Source of the DNA: Serratia surfactantfaciens
GTDB taxonomy: Bacteria; Pseudomonadota; Gammaproteobacteria; Enterobacterales; Enterobacteriaceae
Direction of reading: 5' to 3'
NCBI RefSeq assembly: GCF_001642805.2
Contig: NZ_CP016948.1
Coordinates: forward strand, 3,906,001-3,970,000
DNA: 64,000 nt
Part shown: piece by piece, positions 22,963 through 32,200 of the stretch
Layout: each line of letters starts with the position of its first letter
How positions within the stretch are numbered: position 1 is the stretch's first letter
Program-made: the position numbers and the translations under genes
Notes under the pieces: generated by a model
Told to the model about the DNA's origin: nothing
Seen by the model: only the letters and a program-made list of their open reading frames with translations
Databases searched by the model: none

Positions 22963-23844
22963 ATGCCTTGGATCCAACTCAAACTGAACACCACCGGCAG
23001 CCAGGCGGAAGACCTGAGCGACGCGCTGGTGGAAAGCGGCGCCGTGTCGGTGACCTTCCAGGACACCCACGACAACCCAGTGTTCGAACCCTTGCCGGGT
23101 GAAACCCTGCTGTGGGGCGATACCGACGTGATCGGCCTGTACGACGCCGAGACCGATATGGCCGAGGTGGTGGCGATGCTGGAACAGCACCCGCTGCTGG
23201 GCGCCGGTTTCCGCCACAAGATAGAACAGCTGGAGGATAAGGACTGGGAGCGCGAGTGGATGGACAACTTCCACCCGATGCGCTTCGGCGAGCGCTTGTG
23301 GATCTGCCCGAGCTGGCGTGACGTGCCGGATCCCGACGCGGTCAACGTCATGCTCGATCCGGGCCTGGCGTTCGGCACCGGCACTCACCCGACCACCGCG
23401 CTGTGCCTGCAGTGGCTGGACGGCCTCGATCTGGCCGGCAAAACCGTTATCGACTTCGGCTGTGGTTCCGGCATCCTGGCGATCGCCGCCCTGAAGCTCG
23501 GTGCGGCGCGCGCTATCGGCATCGACATCGATCCCCAGGCCATTCAGGCCAGCCGCGACAACGCGCAGCGTAACGGCGTTTCAGAGCGTCTGGAGCTGTA
23601 TCTGCCGAAAGACCAGCCGGCGGACCTGCTGGCGGACGTAGTGGTCGCCAACATCCTTGCCGGCCCGCTGCGCGAGCTGGCGCCGCTGATCGGCTGTCTG
23701 CCGAAGGCCGGTGGCCATCTGGGGCTGTCCGGCGTACTGGCCAGCCAGGCAAGCAGCGTAGCGGAAGCCTACAAAGAGAAGTTCGCACTCGACCCGGTCG
23801 CCGAGCGCGAAGAGTGGTGCCGCATCACCGGCCGCCGCAAATAA
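22963..23844 (+). CDS. prmA: Ribosomal protein L11 methyltransferase
   Basis: 293-aa SAM-dependent enzyme that trimethylates ribosomal protein L11. An N-terminal substrate-recognition domain is followed by the SAM motif [11 protein letters not shown] (about residues 163-173) and the N-I-L-A-G-P catalytic-region motif. The start at M-P-W-I-Q-L matches E. coli in sequence and length; an in-frame codon 15 bases upstream is less likely. A terminator follows. Confidence 0.97.
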   Translation: MPWIQLKLNTTGSQAEDLSDALVESGAVSVTFQDTHDNPVFEPLPGETLLWGDTDVIGLYDAETDMAEVVAMLEQHPLLGAGFRHKIEQLEDKDWEREWMDNFHPMRFGERLWICPSWRDVPDPDAVNVMLDPGLAFGTGTHPTTALCLQWLDGLDLAGKTVIDFGCGSGILAIAALKLGAARAIGIDIDPQAIQASRDNAQRNGVSERLELYLPKDQPADLLADVVVANILAGPLRELAPLIGCLPKAGGHLGLSGVLASQASSVAEAYKEKFALDPVAEREEWCRITGRRK

Positions 23845-23869
23845 GCGACACGGCGCGTTGTTCTATCAT

Positions 23870-23899
23870 CCACCGGCCCTGCGCCGGTGGATTTTTTTT
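23870..23899 (+). terminator. Rho-independent terminator after prmA
   Basis: Perfect 8-bp stem CCACCGGC/GCCGGTGG with a 5-base loop, then A and eight T. It closes the yhdT-panF-prmA unit. Confidence 0.93.
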
Positions 23900-24059
23900 G
23901 TCCGGCGATCGGCCCGCGAACGACACAAAATTTTATCCACTTTTTCGCCGTTCAACGACGGATCGCCCTGACAATGCGCCTTCCAGGCAGGCTATCCCGG
24001 CCAAAACAGCGGGTGAATGCAGATAATATCCTGCACAAAGGCGAATATTTTGCCGCACA

Positions 24060-24207
24060 CAAAATAAGCACTTTTCGTCAACTTATTGTAAAATATATAT
24101 AATATTTTTATGAATCACCGCGTAGCGCATTTTTCGCCCTAATATCGGGCCAATTGGTTAAAGTTTGGCCTTTCATCTCGGCGCAAAAATGCGTAATATA
24201 CGCGCCC
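24060..24207 (+). promoter_or_regulatory. dusB-fis promoter (P fis) with AT-rich upstream region
   Basis: The core matches the E. coli fis promoter almost base for base: -35 TTTCAT at 24171-24176, 17-base spacer, -10 TAATAT at 24194-24199, then the GC-rich discriminator CGCGCCC. Established for E. coli: this discriminator gives stringent (ppGpp/DksA) and growth-rate control, and Fis and IHF bind upstream. Bases 24060-24117 are very A/T-rich, which fits an UP element or nucleoid-protein sites. In the 393-base gap 23845-24237 I see only this and the prmA terminator. Confidence 0.88.
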
Positions 24208-24237
24208 TTGCGGACACAGTATGGTCACTCTTTGTCT

Positions 24238-25242
24238 ATGCGCATTGGACACCACCAGCTTACTAATTGCCTGATTGCGGCCCCGATGGCCGGTATTACA
24301 GATCGCCCGTTCAGAACCCTCTGTCATGCAATGGGTGCTGGGATGGCTGTATCCGAAATGCTCTCCTCCAACCCGGAGGTGTGGCGGACGGATAAGTCGC
24401 GTCTGCGTATGGTGCATAGCGATGAACCAGGGATCCGCTCCGTGCAGATTGCCGGATGCGATCCTGATGATATGGCCGCCGCCGCGCGTATTAACGTGGC
24501 CAGCGGCGCGCAGATCATCGACATCAATATGGGATGCCCTGCCAAAAAAGTGAACCGGAAGCTTGCCGGGTCCGCCTTGTTGCAGTACCCGGATCTGGTA
24601 AAACGGATCCTCCACGCGGTGGTTGACGCGGTGGATGTGCCGGTAACGCTGAAGATTCGCACCGGCTGGGCACCAGAGCATCGTAACTGTGTAGAGATTG
24701 CCCAACTGGCCGAAGACTGTGGTATTCAGGCCCTGACGATTCACGGCCGAACCCGCGCCTGTCTGTTTAACGGCGACGCGGAATACGACAGCATTCGGGC
24801 AGTTAAGCAGAGTGTTTCCATTCCGATTATCGCGAATGGGGATATTACTGACCCGCATAAAGCCAGAGCAGTGCTCGACTACACCGGGGCCGACGCCCTG
24901 ATGATAGGCCGCGCTGCTCAGGGGAGACCCTGGATCTTCCGGGAAATCCAGCATTATCTGGACACTGGGGAGTTGCTGCCGCCGCTGCCGCTTGGCGAGG
25001 TGAAGCGCTTGTTGATTGGGCACATTCGGGAATTGCACGGCTTCTATGGCCAAGGCAAGGGATTCCGGATTGCTCGTAAGCACGTGTCCTGGTATCTCCA
25101 GGAACACGCTCCGAATGACCAGTTTCGGCGCACATTCAACGCCATAGAGGATGCCAGCGAACAGCTGGAGGCGTTGGAGGCATATTTCGAAAATCTTAGC
25201 GTAAAAAAAGAGCTGACAGAACTATGTTCGAACAACGCGTAA
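24238..25242 (+). CDS. dusB: tRNA-dihydrouridine synthase B
   Basis: 334-aa FMN enzyme that reduces U17 to dihydrouridine in tRNA. The N-terminus [12 protein letters not shown], the active-site Cys in [10 protein letters not shown], and the FMN-phosphate G-R-A-A-Q-G-R-P-W motif are present. The ATG at 24238 aligns with E. coli. The C-terminus is about 13 residues longer than E. coli DusB and runs into fis, overlapping it by 19 bases. In E. coli there is a short gap, and translating dusB is needed for good Fis synthesis. Base composition is more A/T-rich than the neighbours, as is usual for this pair. Confidence 0.95.
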
Positions 25243-25520
25243 ATTCTGACGTACTGACCGTTTCTACCGTTAACTCACAAGATCAGGTGACTCAAAAGCC
25301 TCTGCGTGACTCGGTTAAACAAGCACTGAAGAACTATTTTGCTCAACTGAACGGTCAAGACGTAAATGACCTGTATGAGCTGGTACTGGCTGAAGTTGAA
25401 CAGCCACTGTTGGACATGGTGATGCAATACACCCGTGGCAACCAGACCCGCGCAGCCCTGATGATGGGCATCAACCGCGGCACGCTGCGTAAGAAGCTGA
25501 AAAAATACGGCATGAACTGA
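25224..25520 (+). CDS. fis: DNA-binding protein Fis
   Basis: 98-aa nucleoid protein and global regulator, essentially the E. coli sequence. The N-terminal beta-hairpin arms (used for Hin/Gin stimulation) are followed by the dimer core and a C-terminal helix-turn-helix ending [12 protein letters not shown]. It bends DNA, activates rRNA promoters and represses its own promoter. Its start lies inside the end of dusB. Confidence 0.98.
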
Positions 25521-25542
25521 TACTAGTCAGTTAACGTGTTGA

Positions 25543-25580
25543 AAAGGCGCAACCTTGCAAGAGGCGGCGCCTTTTTCTTT
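25543..25580 (+). terminator. Rho-independent terminator after fis
   Basis: 8-bp stem AAAGGCGC/GCGCCTTT with a 16-base loop that itself contains CTTG/CAAG, followed by a T-rich run. It lies 22 bases after the fis stop. Confidence 0.88.
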
Positions 25581-25605
25581 GGGGCATTCCCGGTTTGCGA
25601 GCAAT

Positions 25606-25626
25606 AAAAAAGGCCGCAGCGCGGCC
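25606..25626 (-). terminator. Rho-independent terminator of the minus-strand small exported protein gene
   Basis: 6-bp GC stem GGCCGC/GCGGCC with a 3-base loop. The A6 run at 25606-25611 gives a U6 tail on the minus-strand transcript. It is 20 bases after the stop of the gene at 25647. Confidence 0.85.
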
Positions 25627-25646
25627 CTTGGGGTAAAGCGGAGACC

Positions 25647-25988
25647 TTACTCGGTCACTTTGTTCTTGAGGCTTTCCGCCCCTTGCTTGGTCTTATCCCA
25701 AGCCTTCTCCGACCCCTGTTTGGTGGAGTGCCAGGCCTTTTGCGAGCCTTCGCTCACTTTACTGCCGACGCTATCGCTCTTGCCTTCGGCGGCGTGCTTG
25801 GCTTTCAGCTTCAGCTCTTCACCCTTGTCCTGAGACTGGTGCAGCTTTTCTTTGGCGGTATCCGCCCCTTTATGCGCTTCGGCAACGACCTCGTTGCTGG
25901 CGTGAGCGGCGGTGTCGGTCGCGGTCTCAGCGGCGAACACCGGGGAAGCGAGCAGCAGTGCAGACAAGGCAATGATTGATTTCTTCAT
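25647..25988 (-). CDS. Small exported amphipathic-repeat protein, unknown function
   Basis: 113-aa protein with a clear Sec signal (M-K-K-S, hydrophobic core, P-V-F-A cleavage near residue 19). The mature part is highly charged, rich in Ala/Lys/Glu/Ser/Gly, and without Cys. Near the C-terminus an 11-residue pattern recurs: Q-K-A-W-H-S-T-K-Q-G-S, then E-K-A-W-D-K-T-K-Q-G-A, then a partial copy. Such 11-mers resemble LEA-type amphipathic helices, so a periplasmic stress or membrane-surface role is possible, but this is inference. ATG 25988 was chosen over an upstream in-frame start because it begins the signal peptide. It stands alone, with its own terminator. Confidence 0.8.
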   Translation of the reverse strand: MKKSIIALSALLLASPVFAAETATDTAAHASNEVVAEAHKGADTAKEKLHQSQDKGEELKLKAKHAAEGKSDSVGSKVSEGSQKAWHSTKQGSEKAWDKTKQGAESLKNKVTE

Positions 25989-26235
25989 AAGTCCCTCTTT
26001 TCTCAGATACGTGCCATTCGTCATGAAACATGATGGCATAAAATGCCCCTCGAACGATTTAAGAATAGGACTAAAACCAAAAAAATCGATATAAAATTTT
26101 ATTTTTAATGTATTTCTTGTTCTTTTATGCCACTCACGCAGATCCCGGTCAAAGAGCACGAAAACGTTAAATTTTTCCTGTCACAAAACTATAATTTGTA
26201 CGAATTATTAACAAGCACTAACAGGGATGGATTCT

Positions 26236-27141
26236 ATGGTTGCCGCGATCATTATCGGCATTTTCATCGTCAGCTTCCTCTACGCACACTCCCGCGGCAA
26301 AGAGAAACAAAAGGTTACCCGCCAACTGTTCGATCACTCCACGTTTATGGGGCCGATCAACATGTTTATGACCGGTTTCTCCCGTTTGCCCGCCAAACAG
26401 CCCTATTTCGACGAAAAAGGCTTCCCGGAACTGCAAACGCTGACCGACAACTGGCAGGTGATCCGCGAGGAAGCGGTGCGCCTGCAGGATCACATCAAAA
26501 AGGCGCAGTCGCACAACGACGCCGGTTTCAACACCTTCTTCAAACGCGGCTGGAAACGTTTTTATCTGAAGTGGTACAGCGACAGCCACCCTTCGGCGCA
26601 GACGCTGTGCCCGAAAACCGTCGAGCTGCTCAACCGCATCCCGTCGGTCAAGGCGGCGATGTTCGCCGAGCTGCCGCCCGGCAGCCATTTGGGTAAACAC
26701 CGCGACCCTTACGCCGGTTCGGTGCGCTATCACCTGGGGCTGATGACGCCCAACGACGATCGCTGCTTTATCGAAGTGGACGGCGAGTCACACAGCTGGC
26801 GCGACGGCCAGGCGGTGATCTTCGACGAAACCTACGTGCACTGGGCGCAAAACGCCACCGACCAGACGCGCATCATTCTGTTTTGCGACGTCGAGCGGCC
26901 GATGAAGTGGCGCTGGGCGCAGGCGGTCAACCACTGGGTCGGCTCCACGCTGATGTCGGCGGCCAGTTCGCCGAACGACGACCAGGACCGCACCGGCGGC
27001 ATCAACCGCATCTTCAAATACGTCAATGCGGTGCGCGACGCCGGCCAGCGCCTGAAAGCGCGCAATCGCCGCGGCTACTACCTGCTGAAATGGCTGGTGA
27101 TCGCCGCAATTTTCGCCGCCATTATCATTCCCAGCCTATAA
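26236..27141 (+). CDS. lpxO: Lipid A 2-hydroxylase LpxO (Asp/Asn beta-hydroxylase family)
   Basis: 301-aa Fe2+/2-oxoglutarate oxygenase that adds a 2-OH to a secondary acyl chain of lipid A at the inner membrane. There are hydrophobic helices at both ends (about residues 1-18 and the last 20). The metal-site region has H-R-D-P-Y-A-G-S-V-R-Y-H-L and, later, E-T-Y-V-H-W-A-Q-N. Two ATGs compete: 26227 has AGGG only one base away, while 26236 has it at normal distance and matches the Salmonella N-terminus A-A-I-I-I-G, so I use 26236. lpxP lies 300 bases downstream. Confidence 0.9.
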   Translation: MVAAIIIGIFIVSFLYAHSRGKEKQKVTRQLFDHSTFMGPINMFMTGFSRLPAKQPYFDEKGFPELQTLTDNWQVIREEAVRLQDHIKKAQSHNDAGFNTFFKRGWKRFYLKWYSDSHPSAQTLCPKTVELLNRIPSVKAAMFAELPPGSHLGKHRDPYAGSVRYHLGLMTPNDDRCFIEVDGESHSWRDGQAVIFDETYVHWAQNATDQTRIILFCDVERPMKWRWAQAVNHWVGSTLMSAASSPNDDQDRTGGINRIFKYVNAVRDAGQRLKARNRRGYYLLKWLVIAAIFAAIIIPSL

Positions 27142-27441
27142 AACGCGCCAATCTTCAATCCAGGGGCAACGCGAATGAGAATATTCGCATGCCCCTCTTC
27201 CGCCACACCCCGTAACCTGTGCTAGCATAAGCATTCCTAGAGCCGCCTCCGCTGGCCAACAGCTATCCCTCCGAAGCCTGATAGCAGCGCAAACCGCCCT
27301 TCGAATGTAAATGTTTAGTCAATTATGGAATTCTGACTAAACCCTGGTCATGCCCGGGTGTCTGAGTGGTCGTATCGCTATCGAGTGGAACCTTTATGCG
27401 TTACAGCTTGCTGCCCCCTTTAACGTATAAAACGAGTTTCT
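27142..27441 (+). promoter_or_regulatory. lpxO-lpxP intergenic region with a TTTAGTC inverted repeat
   Basis: 300 bases without a gene. It contains a perfect inverted repeat TTTAGTC/GACTAAA with a 14-base centre at 27314-27341, about 100 bases before the lpxP start. This could be an operator or a leader hairpin. E. coli lpxP is cold-induced and sigma-E dependent; I did not find a convincing sigma-E promoter here. Confidence 0.45.
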
Positions 27442-28362
27442 ATGAAACCTGCAAAAGCATTTCAACCGGCCTTGTTGCACCCGCGCTACTGGCTGACCTG
27501 GTTCGGCCTCGCTCTGCTGTTCCTGCTGGTCCAGCTCCCCTACCCGCTGCTCAACCGGCTGGGGGTGTGGATGGGCCGCACCTCGATGCGTTTTCTTAAG
27601 CGCCGCGTCGCCATCACCCGCCGCAACCTCGAGCTGTGCTTCCCCGAGATGGACGAAGCGCAGCGCGAACGCAAAGTGGTAGGCAACTTCGAATCTCTCG
27701 GCATGGGACTCTTGGAAACCGGCATGGCCTGGTTCTGGCCGGATAAACGCGTCAAGCGCTGGTTCAACGTCTCCGGCATCAATCACCTCAAAGTGGCGCA
27801 GCGGGACGATCGCGGCGTGCTGGTGATCGGCGTGCATTTCATGTCGCTGGAGCTGGGTGGCCGGGCGATGGGCCTGTGCCAGCCGATGATGGCGATGTAC
27901 CGCCCGCACAACAACAAGGCGATGGAGTGGGCGCAGACCAAGGGTCGCATGCGTTCCAACAAGGCGATGATCGATCGCAAGGATCTGCGCGGCATGGTGC
28001 ACGCACTCAAGCGCGGCGAGGCGGTGTGGTTCGCGCCGGACCAGGACTACGGCCCGCGCGGCAGCGTATTCGCCCCGCTGTTCGCCGTCGATCAGGCCGC
28101 CACCACCAGCGGCACCTTTATGCTGGCGCGCATGGCCAACCCGGCGCTGGTGCCGGTGGTGCTGATCCGCCGTGAAGGCGGTCGCGGCTACGACCTGCTG
28201 ATTCAGCCGGCCCTGGAGGACTACCCGCTCAGCGACGAACAGGCGGCGGCGGCCTACATGAACAAAGTGATCGAGAAAGAGATCATGCGCGCGCCGGAGC
28301 AATATCTCTGGCTGCACCGCCGCTTCAAAACCCGGCCGGCCGGCGCGCCGTCGCTGTACTGA
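27442..28362 (+). CDS. lpxP: Late lipid A acyltransferase, LpxP-like (Kdo2-lipid IVA palmitoleoyltransferase)
   Basis: 306-aa membrane-bound acyltransferase that adds a secondary acyl chain to Kdo2-lipid IVA. One N-terminal helix (about residues 18-37) precedes the catalytic H-X4-E at residues 132-137 (V-H-F-M-S-L-E-L). The downstream segment [16 protein letters not shown] and the C-terminal [13 protein letters not shown] match E. coli LpxP better than LpxL, so LpxP is preferred. LpxP is the cold-shock enzyme in E. coli. The upstream neighbour lpxO modifies the same lipid A acyl region. A terminator follows. Confidence 0.85.
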   Translation: MKPAKAFQPALLHPRYWLTWFGLALLFLLVQLPYPLLNRLGVWMGRTSMRFLKRRVAITRRNLELCFPEMDEAQRERKVVGNFESLGMGLLETGMAWFWPDKRVKRWFNVSGINHLKVAQRDDRGVLVIGVHFMSLELGGRAMGLCQPMMAMYRPHNNKAMEWAQTKGRMRSNKAMIDRKDLRGMVHALKRGEAVWFAPDQDYGPRGSVFAPLFAVDQAATTSGTFMLARMANPALVPVVLIRREGGRGYDLLIQPALEDYPLSDEQAAAAYMNKVIEKEIMRAPEQYLWLHRRFKTRPAGAPSLY

Positions 28363-28374
28363 GCTTCTCTTGCC

Positions 28375-28399
28375 AGCCCGGCCAACGCCGGGCTTTTTT
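28375..28399 (+). terminator. Rho-independent terminator after lpxP
   Basis: Perfect 8-bp stem AGCCCGGC/GCCGGGCT with a 4-base loop, then T6, 12 bases after the lpxP stop. Confidence 0.93.
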
Positions 28400-28476
28400 G
28401 TGCGCCGCGTATAAAAAACGGCGGCTCAATATCCCGCTTTGCTGTAATCTCCTTTTTTACCCGCACAGGAAAGGAA

Positions 28477-29175
28477 ATGATGAAAGCTCAAGTCCGCATT
28501 GCTCTGGTCGGTGATTACAATCCGCAAGCCGTCGCCCATCAGGCCATCCCCGTAGCGCTCCAGCTTACCGCCGCTCACCTCGACATCGACGTTCAGCCTC
28601 AATGGCTGCCGACCGAAACCCTGACCTCCCCCGAAGTCCTGCAAGATTTCGACGCCATTTGGGTGGTGCCGGGCAGCCCGTATCGTCACGACGACGGCGC
28701 CTTTATGGCGATCAGGCATGCGCGGGAAAACGACGTGCCATTCCTCGGCTCCTGCGGCGGTTTTCAATACGCTATCGTCGAGTACGCCCGCAACGTGATG
28801 GGCTGGCACGACGCCGGTCATGCCGAAACCGACAGCGGCGGCCGGCTGGTGATCGCCCCGCTGAGCTGCTCGCTGGTGGAAAAAACCGGCGACATCGTTT
28901 TTCAGTCGGGCAGCCGCGTCGCGCGGGCCTACGGTAGCCTGAACACCCATGAAGGCTACCACTGCAACTTCGGCGTCAATCCGGAATTCGTCGCCGATCT
29001 TGAGCGCTTCCCGCTGATCATCAGCGGCCACGATACCGAAGGCGACGTGCGCGCTATCGAGCTACCGGGCCGGCGCTTTTACGTCGCCACGCTGTTCCAG
29101 TCGGAACGCGCCGCGCTGCGCGGCGAGCTTTCACCGCTGGTGGTGGAGCTCGTCAAAACCGCCGCTAACGGATAA
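28477..29175 (+). CDS. Class I glutamine-amidotransferase-like protein (CTP-synthase C-terminal-related)
   Basis: 232-aa single-domain protein of the class I GATase fold. The nucleophile elbow is L-G-S-C-G-G-F-Q-Y with Cys93, and N-T-H-E-G-Y-H-C-N probably supplies the His region. Family members are annotated as CTP-synthase C-terminal-region-related, but no synthetase domain is attached and no partner gene is adjacent, so the amide donor reaction and product are unknown. An AGGAAAGGA ribosome site precedes two adjacent ATGs (28477 and 28480). It converges on swrA. Confidence 0.75.
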   Translation: MMKAQVRIALVGDYNPQAVAHQAIPVALQLTAAHLDIDVQPQWLPTETLTSPEVLQDFDAIWVVPGSPYRHDDGAFMAIRHARENDVPFLGSCGGFQYAIVEYARNVMGWHDAGHAETDSGGRLVIAPLSCSLVEKTGDIVFQSGSRVARAYGSLNTHEGYHCNFGVNPEFVADLERFPLIISGHDTEGDVRAIELPGRRFYVATLFQSERAALRGELSPLVVELVKTAANG

Positions 29176-29199
29176 AAAAAAGCCCTCTTGCGAGGGCTT
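29174..29199 (-). terminator. Rho-independent terminator of swrA
   Basis: Perfect 8-bp stem AAGCCCTC/GAGGGCTT with a 4-base loop. The A8 run at 29174-29181 overlaps the convergent gene's stop codon and supplies the U-tail for the minus-strand transcript. Confidence 0.9.
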
Positions 29200-29217
29200 C
29201 ACCTACAAGCAACGCGG

Positions 29218-32200
29218 TCAGCGTCGGGCGAGCGCATTCAGCACGGCGCTGATGCGTTCCCCTAACCCGCGCCGGTTCGCGGCTTCCGACATCATGGTGA
29301 CATGATCGCCATCGACCAGGTTGACCGTCACCGCCGACGCCGGCAAATGCCCTTCCCAGCCAAGCGCCGAGCCGTCACGGCGGTTGTAACCCGCCGGCTT
29401 GATGCGCTGCCAGTAGGCCTCCAGATCGTCGTTCAACAAGCCGGGCATCTCCTCCACCGCTTTAAACAGGTGCAGATTAAGGCCGAGCGGCCGGATAACG
29501 CTGGCGCCGACCAGGGTCGCATAGTGATAACGCTTGCGCCACAAAGCGGCTTCCTTCTGCAGATCGTCGAGGAAAGTGCTGATGCCCTGGCCGTGCAGCA
29601 CGGCCAGCGCCTCCTCCACCGACAGCGGCTGCAGGCGGGCGAACAGCGCCGTCTCCAGCGTCGGATGTTCCACCTCCAGCCAGCTGAGGAACAGCTGCGT
29701 CGCATCGCGCATCGCCTGCTGCGGCCGCATGGTGTCGAGCAGGCCCACCAGCGCCACCTCTTCCCCTTCCGCCTGCAGCCGCTCCGCCACCATGTAGGTC
29801 AAGATCCCGCCCGAAGAGTAACCGAACAGCTGATACGGCCCGTTGGCTTGCGCCTGTCGGATGACCCCGGCGACGATCTCCGCCATCGCCTCCATCGTTG
29901 CCGGCGGCGCATCGGTCATCTCTGGCCATGGCACGGCATAAATCGGAAAGTCCGCATCGATCTCTTTGGCTATCTCATAAACATAGGAGTGATCGCCATA
30001 GCCGGTCGGCATGAAGAATACCGGCGGGCGCTGGCCGCTGCGGCGCGCCGGCAATGCCCTGAGCGGCTGTTCGCCCGTGCGCTGCTCGACATGCGCCGCC
30101 AGATCCGCCAACACCGGGTGGTCAAAGATCGCCTGTACCTGCAGTGCGATCCCCCACTGCTGCACCAGACTCGCCTGGCGCACCGCCAGCAGCGAGTGGC
30201 CGCCCAGTTCGAAGAAGTTGTCGTGTCTGCCGATCTGCGGCAGCCCCAGCAACTCCGCCCACGCCTGCGCCAACAGCGTTTCAGTATCGCCGCGCGGCGC
30301 TTCGTAGGCTTCGCCAGCGGCGGCGGCCATCTCCGGCGCCGGCAGAGCCCGCCGGTCAATCTTGCCGTTTGGCGTCAGCGGCATCGCCGCCAGCCAGACA
30401 AAGGCCGCGGGCAGCATATAGTCCGGCAGCTGCGCCGCCAGGTGCTGGCGCAGCTCGCTGGCCAACCCGTCGCTCGCCACGTCCTCACGCACGCTGATCC
30501 AGGCGATCAACCGCGTATCCGCACCGACGCAGTGGGCATCGACCACCGCTTCGTTCACCGCCGGGTGCGCCGCCAGGCGCGCCTCGATCTCTCCCATCTC
30601 GATGCGGAAGCCGCGAATTTTCACCTGACGATCGTTGCGTCGCTGATACTCGAGGTTGCCGTCCGCCCGATAGCGCACCAGGTCGCCGGTGCGATACATG
30701 CGTCCACCCGGATTGAATGGATCGTTCAGGAAGCGCTCTGCGGTCAGTTCCGGCCGGTTGAGGTACCCCAGCGCCACGCCCACGCCGCCGATATACAGCT
30801 CGCCGGTAACACCCAGCGGCGCCGGTCGGCCGCGCGCATCCAGCACATAGGCTCGGGTGTTGCCGATCGGTTTGCCGATCGGCAAGCGCGTTGCGCCTTG
30901 CACCTCGGCGATCGTCGCCGTCGTCGCGAAGGTCGTCGCCTCTGTCGGCCCATAGGCGTGGATCACCTGTACCGGCCCCGCTTCCTGCAGCAGACGTTCG
31001 AAGGCACCCGGCTCCTCTTTTTCCCCGCCGCAGATCAGGTAGCGCAGCTGGGCCAGCGTCGCGCCCATGCTGTACACATACTGATTGAACAGCGCGGTCG
31101 TCAGGAACAACGTCGTCACGCGATGCTGCGTCAATGCGGCGCTCAGGCGCGCCGCATCCATCACGGTTTCCGCCGGGATCACCACCAGTTCGCCGCCGTT
31201 CAACAGCGCCGCCCACACCTCCATCGTCGCGGCGTCGAAGGCCGGGTTAGCGGCGTAAGCCACTCGCTCCGTCGCATCGAACGCCGCATACCGGTTATTG
31301 ATCACCAACCGGGTGATGCCCTGGTGCGGCGTCATCACGCCTTTCGGCAGCCCTGTGGAGCCGGACGTGTACATGATGTACGCCGCTTCGCCGCTCGACA
31401 GCGCCAACGCCGGGTCGCTCTCGTCACCGCCGGCGGCCTCCGGCCGCAGCAGCGGCAAGGTATCCCCGTCCGTCGCTTCACCGACGATAAGACGCGCGCC
31501 GCTGTCCTCCAGGATCCACTGCTGACGCGCCGCCGGCAGTTGCGGGTCGATCGGCACATACACCGCGCCGGCTTTGAAGATCGCCAACTGCGTCGCCACC
31601 AGATCGATGCTGCGCGTCAGGCGTGCCGCCACGCGCTCGCCCGGTTGGATGCCGCGCGCGATCAGGGCATGCGCCAACCGGTTAGCCTGGGCGTTCAACG
31701 CCGCATAGCCGATCCGACGATCGCCTTGCACGATCGCCACAGCCTGCGGCGCACGCTGCGCCTGACGCTCAAACAGCTGATGCACGCAAAGCTCTGCAGG
31801 ATAAGGCTCCGCCGTCTGATTCCATTCCTCCAGCAGCAGCCGGCGCTCTGACGGCGGCAGGATCTCCAGTTCGCTCGCCGGCAGAGTCGGCTGGCTTTCC
31901 AGTGCCTGCGCCAATGAGGCCAGCGCCTGTTGCATATAGCCGCAGATCCTCGCCGCCGGCACCGGCTCGCTGACCTGCGCCGTCAGCCCCAGAGAATCAC
32001 CGCCGTCTTCCACCGACAGGACGAACGGATAGTTGGTGCGCTCCTGCGCGCTCAACAGCGTCATGCCTTCCGGCAGCACCAGCTCGCTGCCGTTGTTGTG
32101 GCGATAGTTGAGCAACGCGCTGAACAGCGGCATCCCCGCCGCCACGCCGCTGCAACGTTGCGCCAGCGCCAGCGGCGCATGTTCATGATGCAGCAACCCG

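Noticed and set aside
27327..27395. Sigma-E promoter for lpxP (GGAATT or GGAACC boxes)
   Set aside because: No matching -10 box lies at the required spacing of about 16 bases from either candidate.
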